Positions 45,862-57,819 of a stretch of DNA of 64,000 bases are shown in pieces (the first letter of the stretch is position 1; each line of letters opens with the position of its first letter). This stretch comes from Meandrina meandrites. Lineage: Eukaryota > Cnidaria > Anthozoa > Scleractinia > Meandrinidae. The position numbers and the translations under genes are program-made. The notes beneath the pieces were generated by a model. That model saw nothing but the letters and a program-made list of their open reading frames with translations, made no database searches and was not told the origin of the DNA. The stretch covers positions 4,370,001 through 4,434,000 of the forward strand of contig OY855906.1 of the NCBI GenBank assembly GCA_963693305.1, written 5' to 3'.

Positions 45862-46482
45862 TATACATTTTACCTCCTCGATTTAATTCTTATTTGAGTC
45901 GACGAAACTTTTTTTCAATTTCAGGATATCGGTCAAGGTTTTCTTTTCTTCCTCTGTCTGGACTGACTTTGTTATTTTTAGTGGCTCCCGCTAAATACAT
46001 TTTTATCTCCTCGATCTGATACTATTTCTCGACAAGAATATTTTCAGTTTCGAAAACTCATGTTTCGATCATAAAAGTTATGTTCACATCGCAACGAGAA
46101 ACCTGGTTAGTTTCCTTTGTGTACATTTTCACCCTGCGTATCAGTGTTTGATTTATCACGGTTAGTGTCCATGTTACACGTGTAGTGATACTCGTGACAC
46201 ACTGCCTGTGAAATAATTCGTGCGAAAAACTCTCCCCAGGGCCATTCTCTTACCCAGAACCCGCGATCCATTTGGACTGCGCCAAGGTCAATTCCCAGTA
46301 CCTTGGTTGCTTCGGTCACGTGGCCAGTAAAAAAGACCTTTAGAAAACGAGGGCTAGATTGGAATTTCTTTTTTATGAACCAACCACATGTAAACAAACC
46401 GTTTTGTGACTCTGCAGTGTTGGTCAATCACACTACTGTCTGGTCTAGTGAAAATCAAACCGACAGACTCCGTCACTAATGG

Positions 46483-46580
46483 CAGGGGCGGACCCAGGAT
46501 TTTTCTTAGGAGGCCGTGCACATCCAGGATTGGCGGAGGGGGATGCGCACCCCCTACACCCTCCCCTAGATCCGCCCCTG
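46483..46580. mobile_element. 98-bp MITE with CAGGGGCGGA inverted repeats
   Basis: The ends CAGGGGCGGACCC and GATCCGCCCCTG are inverted copies. AATGG is duplicated on both sides (46478-46482 and 46581-46585). Confidence 0.82.
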
Positions 46581-46639
46581 AATGGTCCAGTGAAAACTAA
46601 CTTGTCAGACTCTTTCTCGCGGTCGACTTAAGATCAGTT

Positions 46640-47078
46640 TCCAAGTTAACATGTTCTGATGTAAAAACAAACTTTATCGCCATCAGGATTGTAAGGTGTC
46701 TAGTTCCGCAACTGGCGACCGTAGTGAGTTTGGATCATGTCAACTACTCGCCTACCGGAGGTTAAAAACAATAGAAAACTTTAAAACAGCGGCCCTAAAA
46801 GAGGTCGCGGTCGCCAACCAGAGGTGGTCGCTAACAAAAGGTTTCGACTTTTATAGTGATTTGACTGGAAAATGTTTTTATTGGTTATTTGGAAAATTGG
46901 TCACTTATGGGAGAAATGGTCCGCCTTCAGTTATCTACACGGTAATTAACCAAGCGCCAGGGCTATACTGGGTGAATATTGCCCGTATAGGTCTTGACCT
47001 GTTGAAAAGTACGAATCGAGCGCAGCGAAGTCTGTAATTGCAAGACTTGAGGCAGATGTTCTTCACCGTTTGTTTATG
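46640..47078. other. Intergenic DNA between convergent genes
   Basis: Repeated GGTCGC / GCGACC words (46715, 46805-46835) suggest an old DNA-element fragment. A 113-codon open frame at 46696-47037 overlaps it and has no recognised motif, so it is not called as a gene. Confidence 0.35.
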
Positions 47079-47084
47079 TTTATT
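47079..47084 (-). promoter_or_regulatory. CMSS1 polyadenylation signal AATAAA
   Basis: It is AATAAA on the minus strand, 46 nt after the CMSS1 stop codon. Confidence 0.6.
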
Positions 47085-47129
47085 GTTGTATTTATGTACA
47101 AAATGAATGATAAAAACTCTTGTTCAGCT

Positions 47130-50100
47130 TCAAAATAATCCAATCTTGAGTTTCGAAGCTTTTGCTAACGGAAAAATAAAATCCTTCAACAGGCTGATGA
47201 GCTCTTCTCTCACCTAAAAATGAAAACGAATTTTGCAATAATTGTATTTAATATTGGACCGTCGTGGAAACAAACTGTCGAAATAATCCCACCCGGCAAG
47301 TTAGAACTACTGCAAGCAACGGAGTGAACCAATCAGAAGCTGAAGCACGCATCACGTGCCAAGAGCGGGAAAATGTACGAAGGCACTCGCGATTGGGTGT
47401 AGCCCTGCGCCTGATTGGTTGAAAAAAGCATCTTTGCTCTGATTGGTCAGGTGACACTGCACGCGACGAGCGATCAAAGTTTGAGTGAACTTGAATAAGC
47501 GGTGAAAACACTCCGTCACGCTCTCCCAAACCAACACTCGCGTTGCTATACAGAAGCACGAGGCAACTTTTTCTATTTAACAATTAGACTGCGAGCCGGA
47601 GTTGACTATTCGCTCGTAGACACTCTAAAGGATTGTAGAGAACCAAGTAGATTCACGGACATCCAATGAAACACGACTTAGTGTCTTCTAGTTATAGTCT
47701 TATAAATAGCAAAAAGCAGCTGACTCGTGTATGATGTTCACACCTCTGGAATGTCAATCATTCTTCTCAGCTTTTGATCCCTCCACGTCCAGTCAAGAAT
47801 TGCATATTTTAATCGTGACGTTTTTAAGGAATCTGAAAGTTTACAAACAAGGTGGACTTTCGTAAAATATAAATCCAAGCGTTAAATATAGTCTACAGGT
47901 ACTCAGCTTTTGTGATTTGTATTCTAGTAAAGAAAAATAGCTGGGTAAGATAAAGTCGAAACTCCCCTAAGCGGACACCCTTGGGACCAGGGAAAAGCGT
48001 CCACTTTGGAGAGGTGTCCGCGCATGGGAGGCAAAAAGGTGTAGTGTTTGTTGGACTAAACTAACTCGGCTGGGACTAGGAGCGTGTAATATGTCGAAGG
48101 ATGTAAAGCTTTCCATTTATTCGGATAGCAAAAAAACGTTTGACAATCCTTGCTTTGAAAAAATGAGTGTAAGGAGACTAACGGAATTACAGCGTGGTTT
48201 TGCTCGACCTTACAGAATTTTACCGTCTTGTTAAAAATAGGCGGATTTTTGGAAAATTTTATAAACCGCCATCATCGCTCCACAATAAAATATTTTTATC
48301 TTTGAAGTTACGGTCGCTTACCATTCTGTAGAAGCCTTAGAATACGACTTGGTGTTCCAACGCCAAAATGAACCAAATGTGACTCAAGAAAATCCTCTTG
48401 CTCTGACATCTACAGCAGTAAGAGAATGTTGTTTAAAATTAGCCGTCCGTCCTCGTAAATTTTGTCTTGATTCATACGTGCTTGCTTTACCTTTTAATCA
48501 AATATAGCTCAATAACTTAACAGTACCTTCATGTGCTTGGCAAACAGTTTAACCGATTTACATTTCCCTTTGAACTCTGCTGCTGACCTGTCAAAGAAAA
48601 TAGTATATTCTTTTACTTATCTTAATCTCTTTCTTATCAGCGGAGGTTGATTGGAAAATGTCTTTGCAGGCTCATCAAAATACGACACAACTCCTACAAA
48701 TCATACAGCTATAGTTACACTGTCTACACATAGGGCCTTAGGCAGAATTTTGCTTGGGTAGGTGCAAGCACCGGAAAAACATGACCGTCTAAGGGGGATC
48801 CGGAAGTATATTTTCTCGGGAAATTTTGAAAAATCAAGTTGTTGAAGTCCACTTTTCCTGCATTCAGAGAGTCATTTGAACCCTTCCTCTCAGATTAAGT
48901 GGACCTTTGCAGTACGCAAGGGAGTGCGGACACACCCATCACACCCCCCGCCTATGGCCCTGACACACCAACCAACATTATATCAAGATACCATACTCAT
49001 TGTCACTAACCTATTGAGTTCCACAGCTCTAGTGGCTGCTGATGAAATTACGAGAAGCAATGGTGATCCTTTATCACCTCTCTTGTCTAGCTTCTCAACA
49101 TGCCCTGTCCAGTGTGGAATAACTGCAACAAATGCAATATGCAATGCAATGACATGCATTTTCAGCCTAATGCACAAACCACTAATAAATACACCTACAT
49201 CCCATATTGACATGCATATCATGTCATCATTATTTCATGTAATAAATGATGTCTACATGTACATCGCATTTTCCCAGGAGGAGATGAAACTTTGTTTACT
49301 GACTTTCCTTGGGATCACAAGCCTTTTTTAAACACAGACAAGTGCATCACTCTGCATCATGGGGTACATTTTTTCTGTACTTTATGACATATATTTGGCA
49401 GGTAGTTGCAGTCAAGCCAAGGCCCCATCATGTCAGTGCTTATCTCTGGTGTTTATTTATATCATGCAGTGTACTTAGAGCATTCTGATGTCCCCCTGGA
49501 TGGGATGCTTGTCTGTCACAGGGCTATCCTTCAGCATTTAACTTGCCAGTAACCATTTAGCTATAAATAAACATGAAAGTAATTAAAAGCACTCTGCCCG
49601 TGAACAAAACACAAAGATCCAAGCCATGCTTATAGCACCTTTCAATAACATGAAACTCTGAAGTTCAAAACCCAACTAGTGAATGTGTTTTGCTGCAATC
49701 AATCACAATTATGGCAATAGCCAATAAACTTTGAAAAACAGAACCAAATAAAATGGATCAAAATTCACCAATGACATCTGACAGATGTGACCTTCTGACC
49801 CAGCTGAAGTGAACTTCTGTTTCCTGAGGGGTACGCTTAGATAATTGACAGCATCAGAAAACCTAAACTGTTGATTGAGGTTTGAATTTCAGAGTTTGCA
49901 TGCTATTGAAAAGCGCAATAAACCCAGACCACTCAATCCAGAGCAACACACACTAAGCATATTAGGGCCACTGCACGACCCACAACAAAACATTTGGTGA
50001 ATCATATTCAAAGCTACCCTGTATTACTCTACAAGCATGGACTTTAGTCAAGGCAAACCTTTTTTTAAGTAAGGATGGAGTTCATCCAAAGCACCAGTGT

Positions 50101-52884
50101 GGGTGGAATCATCTACCAAGCAACAAGAATCTAAAGGAAAGCATAGAAAATACACTATGAGTTACTAAAAATTACTACACTAAAGAAATATGTTTACTTT
50201 TGGATATGGGAACATGGGGTAAAAGGGGCTTGTTTTGTTTATGATAAGTTAGCCAAGATGGAAATACTTATTGCAGTGGCACATACCCAGCCAAGTACCC
50301 CCCCCCCCCCCCACCCTCCCCAGGATGTTTGTGTCGTAATCTAAAAGAAGAAATTAAACAGGTATGTCGAAGGAGCTCTTCACTTTCGTAGATATACTTC
50401 AATGCAGTGCAAAGATTGCGGGCCCATAAGTAGGTCAGAAGTTTTCCGTTTTGTAAGTTACAGATCTGTAATTTGCAAGGGGGAGCACTTCTGCCCTACA
50501 GGCTCCCGATTTTTGTCACAAATCATCTCTGAATAATTATTGTAACATGAAAAAATATTATTACACTTCCTACAGAATAGGCAATTCCAAGTTGGTTTTT
50601 GCCTCTGTTTCAGGACGAATCATTGTGTGAAACCATTCAATATGGAAATGTTCAATTTTTTTGCAAATCCAACTCATTTTAACATGAAAACTTTTGCATG
50701 AGGACTTGCTTCAGCACAAAGACAAGAGGAAACTCAAAAATATCCTACATGTATTTATGAAAAGTTCTTGTAGTCTGTATATTTTCTGGCATGTTATTGG
50801 TGGTTTAATTTAATGTTTCTCTGCAGTTTTTGAAAAATCAGCATTTCAGGCCATCAAATTATTCACCATTACCATCTATCATTATATCCTCAAGTTCTAA
50901 TGTGGAAAGTGACCCAGCAGTAGAGTCACAGAAAGCCATCCATAATAGCTCAGGTGCTTCAGTGCCATGAAATTCTGTGGTTATACTTTCAACCTGTAAA
51001 TGACAAATTATTCATTTATTACCCCCAACAGACAGACTACTTACAATGTTAAAATAACTGCAGGGCCGTAGGCAGGGGGTGCGATCAGTGCGTCCGCACC
51101 GCCTCATGCACCAAAAAGGTTCGCTTAATCTGAGAGGGAGGGTTAAAATGACTCTCAGAATGCTAGCAAAGTGGATTTCAACAAATTGATTTTTTAAAAT
51201 TTCCTGGAGAAATATTCCCCCCATATGCTCATGCTTCCAGTGCTCGCACCCACCCAAGCAAAATCCTGCCTATGGCCCTGAACTTAGTACCAGAATTAAG
51301 CAGATTATCATTTAATATTTAGCTCTGACTGCCTGGAAAACGGCAGTAAGCTATGGAGGTTAGCTAATGAAACTAACATTTTAGGCTACAGTGGAACCCC
51401 GCCTTACGGCCACCTCGTTAATACGGCCACCTCGTTATTACGGCCACTTTATTTTGTCCCGGCAAAACGTCCATACATTTTCTTATAATAAAACCCCGTT
51501 AATGCGGCCACCCCGTTAATACCGCCAACGGCCACATTGTGAAATCCCAAACTATACAATTCTTTACAATTTTACCCCGCTAATACGGCCACTCGAACCA
51601 AATACTCATTAATAATTGACCAAACAAAACAAATTCAGTACTTGAGAAACAATATTAAGTGATACTATTTTATTCAAGACGCCTGCTTAGCGAAATTACT
51701 AAGCGTGTAGTAAAAAGAGAATAAATAAAAAGTTTTTAACACGGCTTGCTTTTTTCTTGCGACTTTCTTCTTGCTCTTTGGACCTCTTTGAGCTTTCCTC
51801 CTCTTCATTAACATCTCTTACATAAAGATTGTTCTCAAGGTCCAATAGATTCGTTAGCATTTTGATGTGGCTCTGTTTAGAAATGCAATTGTGATATGCA
51901 TCTGTCAAGACGTCACTTGAAGTAGACCAGTCATGAAATTTGACCCTACCCCGCTTATACGGCCACCCCGTTAATACGGCCAATTTTTCATGGCCCGTTG
52001 GTGGCCGTATTAACGGGGTTCCACTGTATTTGAGAGTCAAGTGTATTTACAAACTGAAGAGAGGTCTAGACTGCTATCAGTTTTTTTTTCCCTCAGATCC
52101 TTTGTGTGTGGAAATGCAATAACATGCAAACGAAGAGAAAGCAAAGAGGGCATGAGACTTATATTATAATTAGACAAACTTGGGAAGTCATTTGCTAAAT
52201 GCACATCTCATGATGTTGATTGAAAGTTATTATAGAAACTTAATTCATAGATGTACATCAGATTTACGTTATATGGTACCTTGGGTTTTTTCCTCTTTTT
52301 CTTTGCTTTTCCTTTCTTTACATTGTCACCATCAAGCTGTCATGTGATACGAGTGAGAGAGAATAGTTTGATAGAACCAAGGCCATGATCAACAAACACT
52401 TTTCGCTTTTCTTTTTCTAACATTGTGAAAAAAAAAACAAAAACAAAAACACAAGTCTAAAAATTTTACGGACTCCACCAAATGAAGGGGACATGCATGA
52501 TTATATGAGGAAGCTCCGAGTTACCTACATCCCGGCTACATGTCATGTATCGTGCTTATACGACCAGACTTGCAGATTTGTAGTTTGTATGATAGATTAA
52601 AAGGTTATACAGAATTTTTGACGAATTCTTCACCGTAGGGCTATAAATTTTACTGCTTACAGCTTTTAATACTCACGTGTTTATCGCTGCTCGTCTCAAC
52701 ACACTTTTCTTTTCGCCGCCTCTTTTCTCCCTTTGATTCGTTTTCTTAAAACAAAATTCATTGTTAGGGTGTCATTAGCTATCTTTATGTAAAGAAAAGA
52801 GTCAGGATAATTTACATGGGCGAAGTTACCGGAATCTTCGTCTTTTTCTTCCAACCACCACTCTTCGTCCAAAGCGTCCGCCAT
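47130..52884 (-). CDS. CMSS1: CMSS1, Cms1-like small-subunit ribosome biogenesis protein
   Basis: Exons found, in transcript order: 52830-52884, 52677-52744, 52280-52336, 50873-50993, 49011-49122, 48537-48597, 48322-48409, 47744-47832 and 47130-47213. Phases agree, and one in-phase exon (length divisible by 3) is expected between 50873 and 49122 but was not located. Matches to human CMSS1 are clear: [10 protein letters not shown] at the start, a Lys-rich segment [73 protein letters not shown] and the terminal KLKIGLF. The family has a decayed P-loop/helicase-like fold. Its yeast relative Cms1 associates with the 90S/SSU processome, so a nucleolar role is expected. The product is about 218 residues without the missing exon (human 279). 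Confidence 0.88.
48731..48962 (+). mobile_element. MITE, AGGGCC family, in a CMSS1 intron
   Basis: The ends TAGGGCCTTAGGCAG and GCCTATGGCCCTG are inverted. The interior words TGCTTGGGTAGGTGCAAGCA and GAAAAATCAAGTTGTTGAAG match 51061-51280 in inverse orientation. Confidence 0.75.
49490..49600 (-). repeat. SINE family 1 fragment in a CMSS1 intron
   Basis: TCCCCCTGGATGGGATGCTT, CACAGGGCTA and a decayed CAGTAACCATTTA keep the order of the SINE body. Confidence 0.55.
51061..51280. mobile_element. MITE, AGGGCC family, best-preserved copy, CMSS1 intron 3
   Basis: The ends CAGGGCCGTAGGCAGG and CCTGCCTATGGCCCTG are inverted copies with one mismatch. Relatives are at 48731-48962 and 12001-12197. Confidence 0.82.
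51389..52026. mobile_element. Non-autonomous pogo/Tigger-like element with TA target, CMSS1 intron 3
   Basis: The ends CAGTGGAACCCCG and CGGGGTTCCACTG are inverted and flanked by TA (51387-51388, 52027-52028). The subterminal DNA has many copies of CCGTTAATACGGCCAC and variants (51410-51600 and 51950-52015). The interior has no transposase, only a KR-rich open frame at 51699-52040 that is not convincing. Confidence 0.82.
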
Positions 52885-54873
52885 ATTGATTCCAACAGGG
52901 AGAGACTGGGGAGTGCTACTTACTAATTCATTCCCAGTTCCCGCATAGTGATTTTGGCATCCCCAGAGGGGATGCCAAATTCACTAGGGATTTTGGGACG
53001 GGGGTGCTTAAATTACGGGGATACCAAAATCACTGTGACACCGCAGCTATGGAGCTGTGAAGAAAAACCTTTGTGATTTTGTGTGGGGCGAGGGAATTAA
53101 AGGCCAAATTACATTCAAGTCACAGGCATTTTTGCACTCAAAAGTTTATGATGCTCTGTCTTCATAAGTTAACCCCGCGAGAGAAGGGATCTCAGTCTCG
53201 CACTGCGCAACATGTTCATCTTGATAAAACTTACTATGATGGTTGCCATAGAAACCAAACTATCAATGTACCAAATTATGGAAAAATAATGTATAAAACT
53301 GTCGCAGACAAAATACTCAAAGGACAAAGTACATTTTCATAATTCTTTATTATTGACAACACAAAGCTCTGAGACTAATCTGAGGTTGTTTTAAATCATT
53401 CTCTTTCATGTTTCTATATTGTCGATATGATTAATAATTAATGACTATAATCCTACACATTAAAAAAATATTAGTTATATAATATCTGTCAAAATAATTT
53501 ATTCTCTGCCTACTTTAGGCTAGTAAACCATTAATGGCTTTATGAGTTTTGTGATGCATTAAGAGTGAATATTATTGATCCTCAAGAGTAAAATATTAAT
53601 ACAATAGTAATCTATTTTTACAACCCTATCATACACACTCCCCTAATTTGCAATTACTTAGTTTTAATAACACTTTAATTCCTGCACATCATATTTTCCT
53701 TTACATTACTGATAAACCAAATTTAGGAAATTATTATAATTTAATACCTCATTTAAAGTTGATTGCACAATATTCCCTGTATGCTATAATTAACTGACAG
53801 TTTGGAGAAAACTAAATGGTTGACTAATTTAGTATATGTAATTTTCCTAACTATAAAATTCTAGACATATTTTAGTAAGAAGATATATATATCTTTAACA
53901 ACTGAGTAAAAACTTTTAAAAATAAAAATTTAACCCTTTCAGGCTTTAACGCCACTAATATATGCCAAGATAACCTGCTATATAATTATTCCACCCTTTT
54001 AGACTGGGAAACAAGCATATGGTTTCGTCATACTATTATTTACAGAAGCAAACAAATTTAAAACTAGAATGTTAATAACAAAAACAAAATAATGTAGAAT
54101 AATTCAGTACACTGTCTACTACATACATATAAGACAGACACCTTTTCAAAACGGACACCTGAGGCTGGTCCCCTTCCTGCTGTTTTTCAGTCATTTTACT
54201 GTAACTGAACTTCCTATAAGACCGACACCTCTCTAAGAGAGACAGGTGGATTCGGTCGCAACGGTGTCCGTCTTTGAGAGAGTTGGCTGTATTTTATTAA
54301 TATTTTAAGTGCTGGTTTTCTTCCCTCTACAAAAACCAACCCTTTTTTCCAATTTCTCATTCCTCCCATATCAAAGGGACAGGGATGTTTGTTGTCGAGA
54401 ATGCCATATTATTTTTCATCATCAAGGTTTTGTGTTAGGGTTGCAGGTGACAAATTAAAAAAAAATGTCATTCAAGACCAGCAAGGAATGAGAAATTGAA
54501 ATTGAAAAAAAAATACAAACTCAAACAACATCCAGATTGATGTCTTTTATGGATTTTTAACTGCAAGTTTCCAACGACCATCCTGATGTCTCTTACATGA
54601 GAGTCCTCATGATCAACCTCTCTCCAACACCCCCGCCCCCGGATTGATATCTCTCTTGTTATGTATCAGTGCTCCCTGCAGGCCTAAATGGCTCTTCACA
54701 TGCCAGCACATCGTCAGGTTGCCCTTGGCAACAATTCACTGACTGATGTTCCTACAGATAATTGAGCAGGCACTGTGAGAGCAAAATTGTCCTAGAATAT
54801 TCAAGAATCACAAGGACTCTGACACTTTTTTAGCACCACCATTCGACCACAATGCCACTAAGTAAATTTCGAG
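52885..54873. other. CMSS1 5' flank and SLC15A 3' flank
   Basis: 52949-52990 holds a hairpin of TTGGCATCCCC / GGGGATGCCAA with a third relative at 53020. 53340-54150 is AT-rich without a recognised gene. 54155-54297 looks like a fragment of another pogo-type element (GACCGACACCTCTCTAAGAG, GGTGTCCGTCTTTGAG). Part of this DNA may be the transporter 3'UTR. Confidence 0.4.
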
Positions 54874-55778
54874 TTATATTTGTGCTAACTCATCCATATC
54901 TATTATACCCATTCTATCGTCATTCATGTCTACGGGAATGGGAACAGTTGGCTCTCCAGAGTCAGACTCCACATATCGGTAAAATACAGACATTACCACA
55001 AACACCAACATCACAACAAACAACATGGCAGCAAAAAAGAAGAATTCAGTCATCTGATTGGTGAAGACGTGAGATTCTGCTTCAATAACAACAATCAGAT
55101 TACCAAATGCTACCGTCATGAGCCACGCTGCCTGAAGACAGGACTTCATACTTGCAGGTGCCTGAGAATATGCAAACTCTAAACCTGTGCCAGTGAAATA
55201 GAAAAAAATGAAAACAACTATCAGTGCCATTCTAGCTGATAAATGCTATAATAATGAATGTTTTGCTCTTTACATGTAGGGTATGTTTGATTTAGTACAA
55301 TACAGTAGATATCTGTACTGCCAGCATATATCACATGCAATGAGCTACATGCAATTTTTGGCTTGCCGGTGAGTCTTGTGTCTGTCTTCAGTAACTGATC
55401 ATCTTGAAGGGAATAGATTGCTCCAAATTGAGATGTCACTAATATAACTGCCAGGTATAATCTTGCATCTGATTGACTGAGGTGAAAATGATACAGCCCT
55501 TAGTTTGGGGTGTGAGCAGTATCCTTCTTTTGTTTTAATTAAAATAAATTTTCTGATAGTTCATTTTCTGCCCACAGTCACACAGACAGGAAAAAAAAAC
55601 TGAAAAAAAAAGATTAATAACAAGAGACCGCTCTAACTATTATACATGTATCTACCCTAAATTAATCAAATTATAGAAGCAAGGTACAAAATTAAATTAT
55701 TCAACTAAACTGTCTGTCTGTCTGGTTGTCTGTCTGTTTATCTGTCTGTCTGTCTGTTTGCCTGCCTGTCTGCCTGCC

Positions 55779-55810
<32 letters not shown>

Positions 55811-57788
55811 AAACTTAGTGATCAGTAACATTATATTGAAGATGGGTTAAACTCACCAGTTATTGAAAACAGAATTTCTCCACTTGTGATTACAAAATAT
55901 TGTGGAATTTGATACAACATTGAGACACTTTTGGCTTGCAGGTCTTCATACAGAGTGACTTTAGTTGCTCCTTTCTGTGTCTCCTGGATCACAGCAGTGT
56001 AAATGCCACCATTCTGTACAACAATGACAGTAGAAGTGTATGCTCTACTTGAATTCTTTCCTTTAACTGTTAGTGAATAATGATCTGCTCCAACTACAGC
56101 ACAATTTGACGCTCCCATAACTGCTACATTTTCTTGAATCCTATCCTTGTCTAAAAAAATATCAAATGTTTTGTCGTCATCAAATAAAGGAAGAAGAACT
56201 GTGCAGAGCTTGGCTTTCCCTGGTGGTGGAAGAGTTACATTCTGTTTCACTTTATGTGCTATTATCTGGTTTCCGTGGTGACTAACGATCAAGTTGAACC
56301 ATTGCTTTTCCTCAAGAAAGAGGTGACTTTTAAAACTTCTTTTTGTCAGATTGTAACATTTTGGAGATGTTGTAGAAATTATGGTTGTCAAGTTCTTTGC
56401 TGCTGGTAGCTCCAGCTCAGTAGAATGTCCATAAGAAGCAACTGTTACATTTTTGTTTCCGACAGTAAGTGACACAGGGTAGTCTAAAGAGTTTATCACT
56501 TGTAAATTGGCTTGCCCTCCTGGGGGTGCATTCTTGATGACGTCTTCACTCTGAAATTGTACAGTGAAGCACAAAATGTGTGTAAATAAATGTTAAAATA
56601 ATTTAAAATAACTTGAATAATATTGTAAATAATAGAGTAATAATGTTACTACGTCAGCTCTCTCTCGCTCCTCTGCAGAGGACTCTTTTATTTTTTCGTA
56701 TCGTCTGGAAAATGGGGAGAGAAAAATGTACACTAAGCATTTTTTTTACTTTCCCCCTTCCTCTGAAGGAGTCTCTGGGAGCCCGAGAGAGATGTCAGAT
56801 AGCTACCTGGATTTTCATCTGAAGAAATCCAGCAAAAATGAAGGCCACTGAAGCAAGAAACATTCCTGCACACATCCTCTTGAGTGGTTTTGGCCTCTTC
56901 AGCAATGGGTATACAACACCCTCGAACAGCGGAATAAGGAGGATGATGAAAAGAGGATTTAATGCCTGCATTTGATCTGGCTTGATTGTTCCCAAAAAAC
57001 CTGTGTTAAGATGATTAAGGCATTTATTAATTAATTTAATTATAAAGAATAATAAATCTAATTGGATAATTTGTTATTACACAAAACAATTAAAAGGTAA
57101 TGTTGTTGCAAAATTATGCAACGGCTTGGTTGTTTGGCTATTAGAGTAGCACCCCTGGGCCAGTGAAAGATTCATATTCCTAAGATACACTGCTTACAGT
57201 CCATTTTTTCTGTCTCAAAATAATACTGTTGTGGCACTGACAAAGCAGGAGGCGACAATTTTGGGGTATGGATGTGTCCATATCATCTGTTTTTCACTCA
57301 TACTCACCAGGTAGATTTTTTCCTAATATGGTACTTTGAAATGCCAATATGTGTATACTGTTAGTAGCAAAATGTTAAGTGGGGTCAAGTTTCCCTTGCA
57401 GGAAATTTTTTTTTGGGAAAAGTCACACCCCCCCCCCCCCCCCCCCCGGTTATTTCTAATGGTCCATCCCTAAGATGTTTGAGTTGGCATTATGGTAATA
57501 ACTTACATTGTTTTACTTTAAAGGTCATTTCAGTACTAGACTATACTTAGAAAATATTAAAAGAAACAAAAACTGACCAGCATCACCATCCATCTGTCCT
57601 GCCTGCAAAACCCAGCGAGATCCCTGCTGATCAAACAGTGTCCAAAACACTGGCAGTGGAAGAAACATCAACAGCACTCTACACAGAGCTTTGATATCCT
57701 GAATCAACTGTGCATCATATGCATCACTAGCCCAGTCCATCCAATGATCCTTTTTCTCTCCCTTATAACAACAACAACAACAAAAGTA

Positions 57789-57819
<31 letters not shown>

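Noticed and set aside
46107..46427. 106-codon open frame on the minus strand
   Set aside because: No recognised family, no splice context or conserved block; treated as chance.
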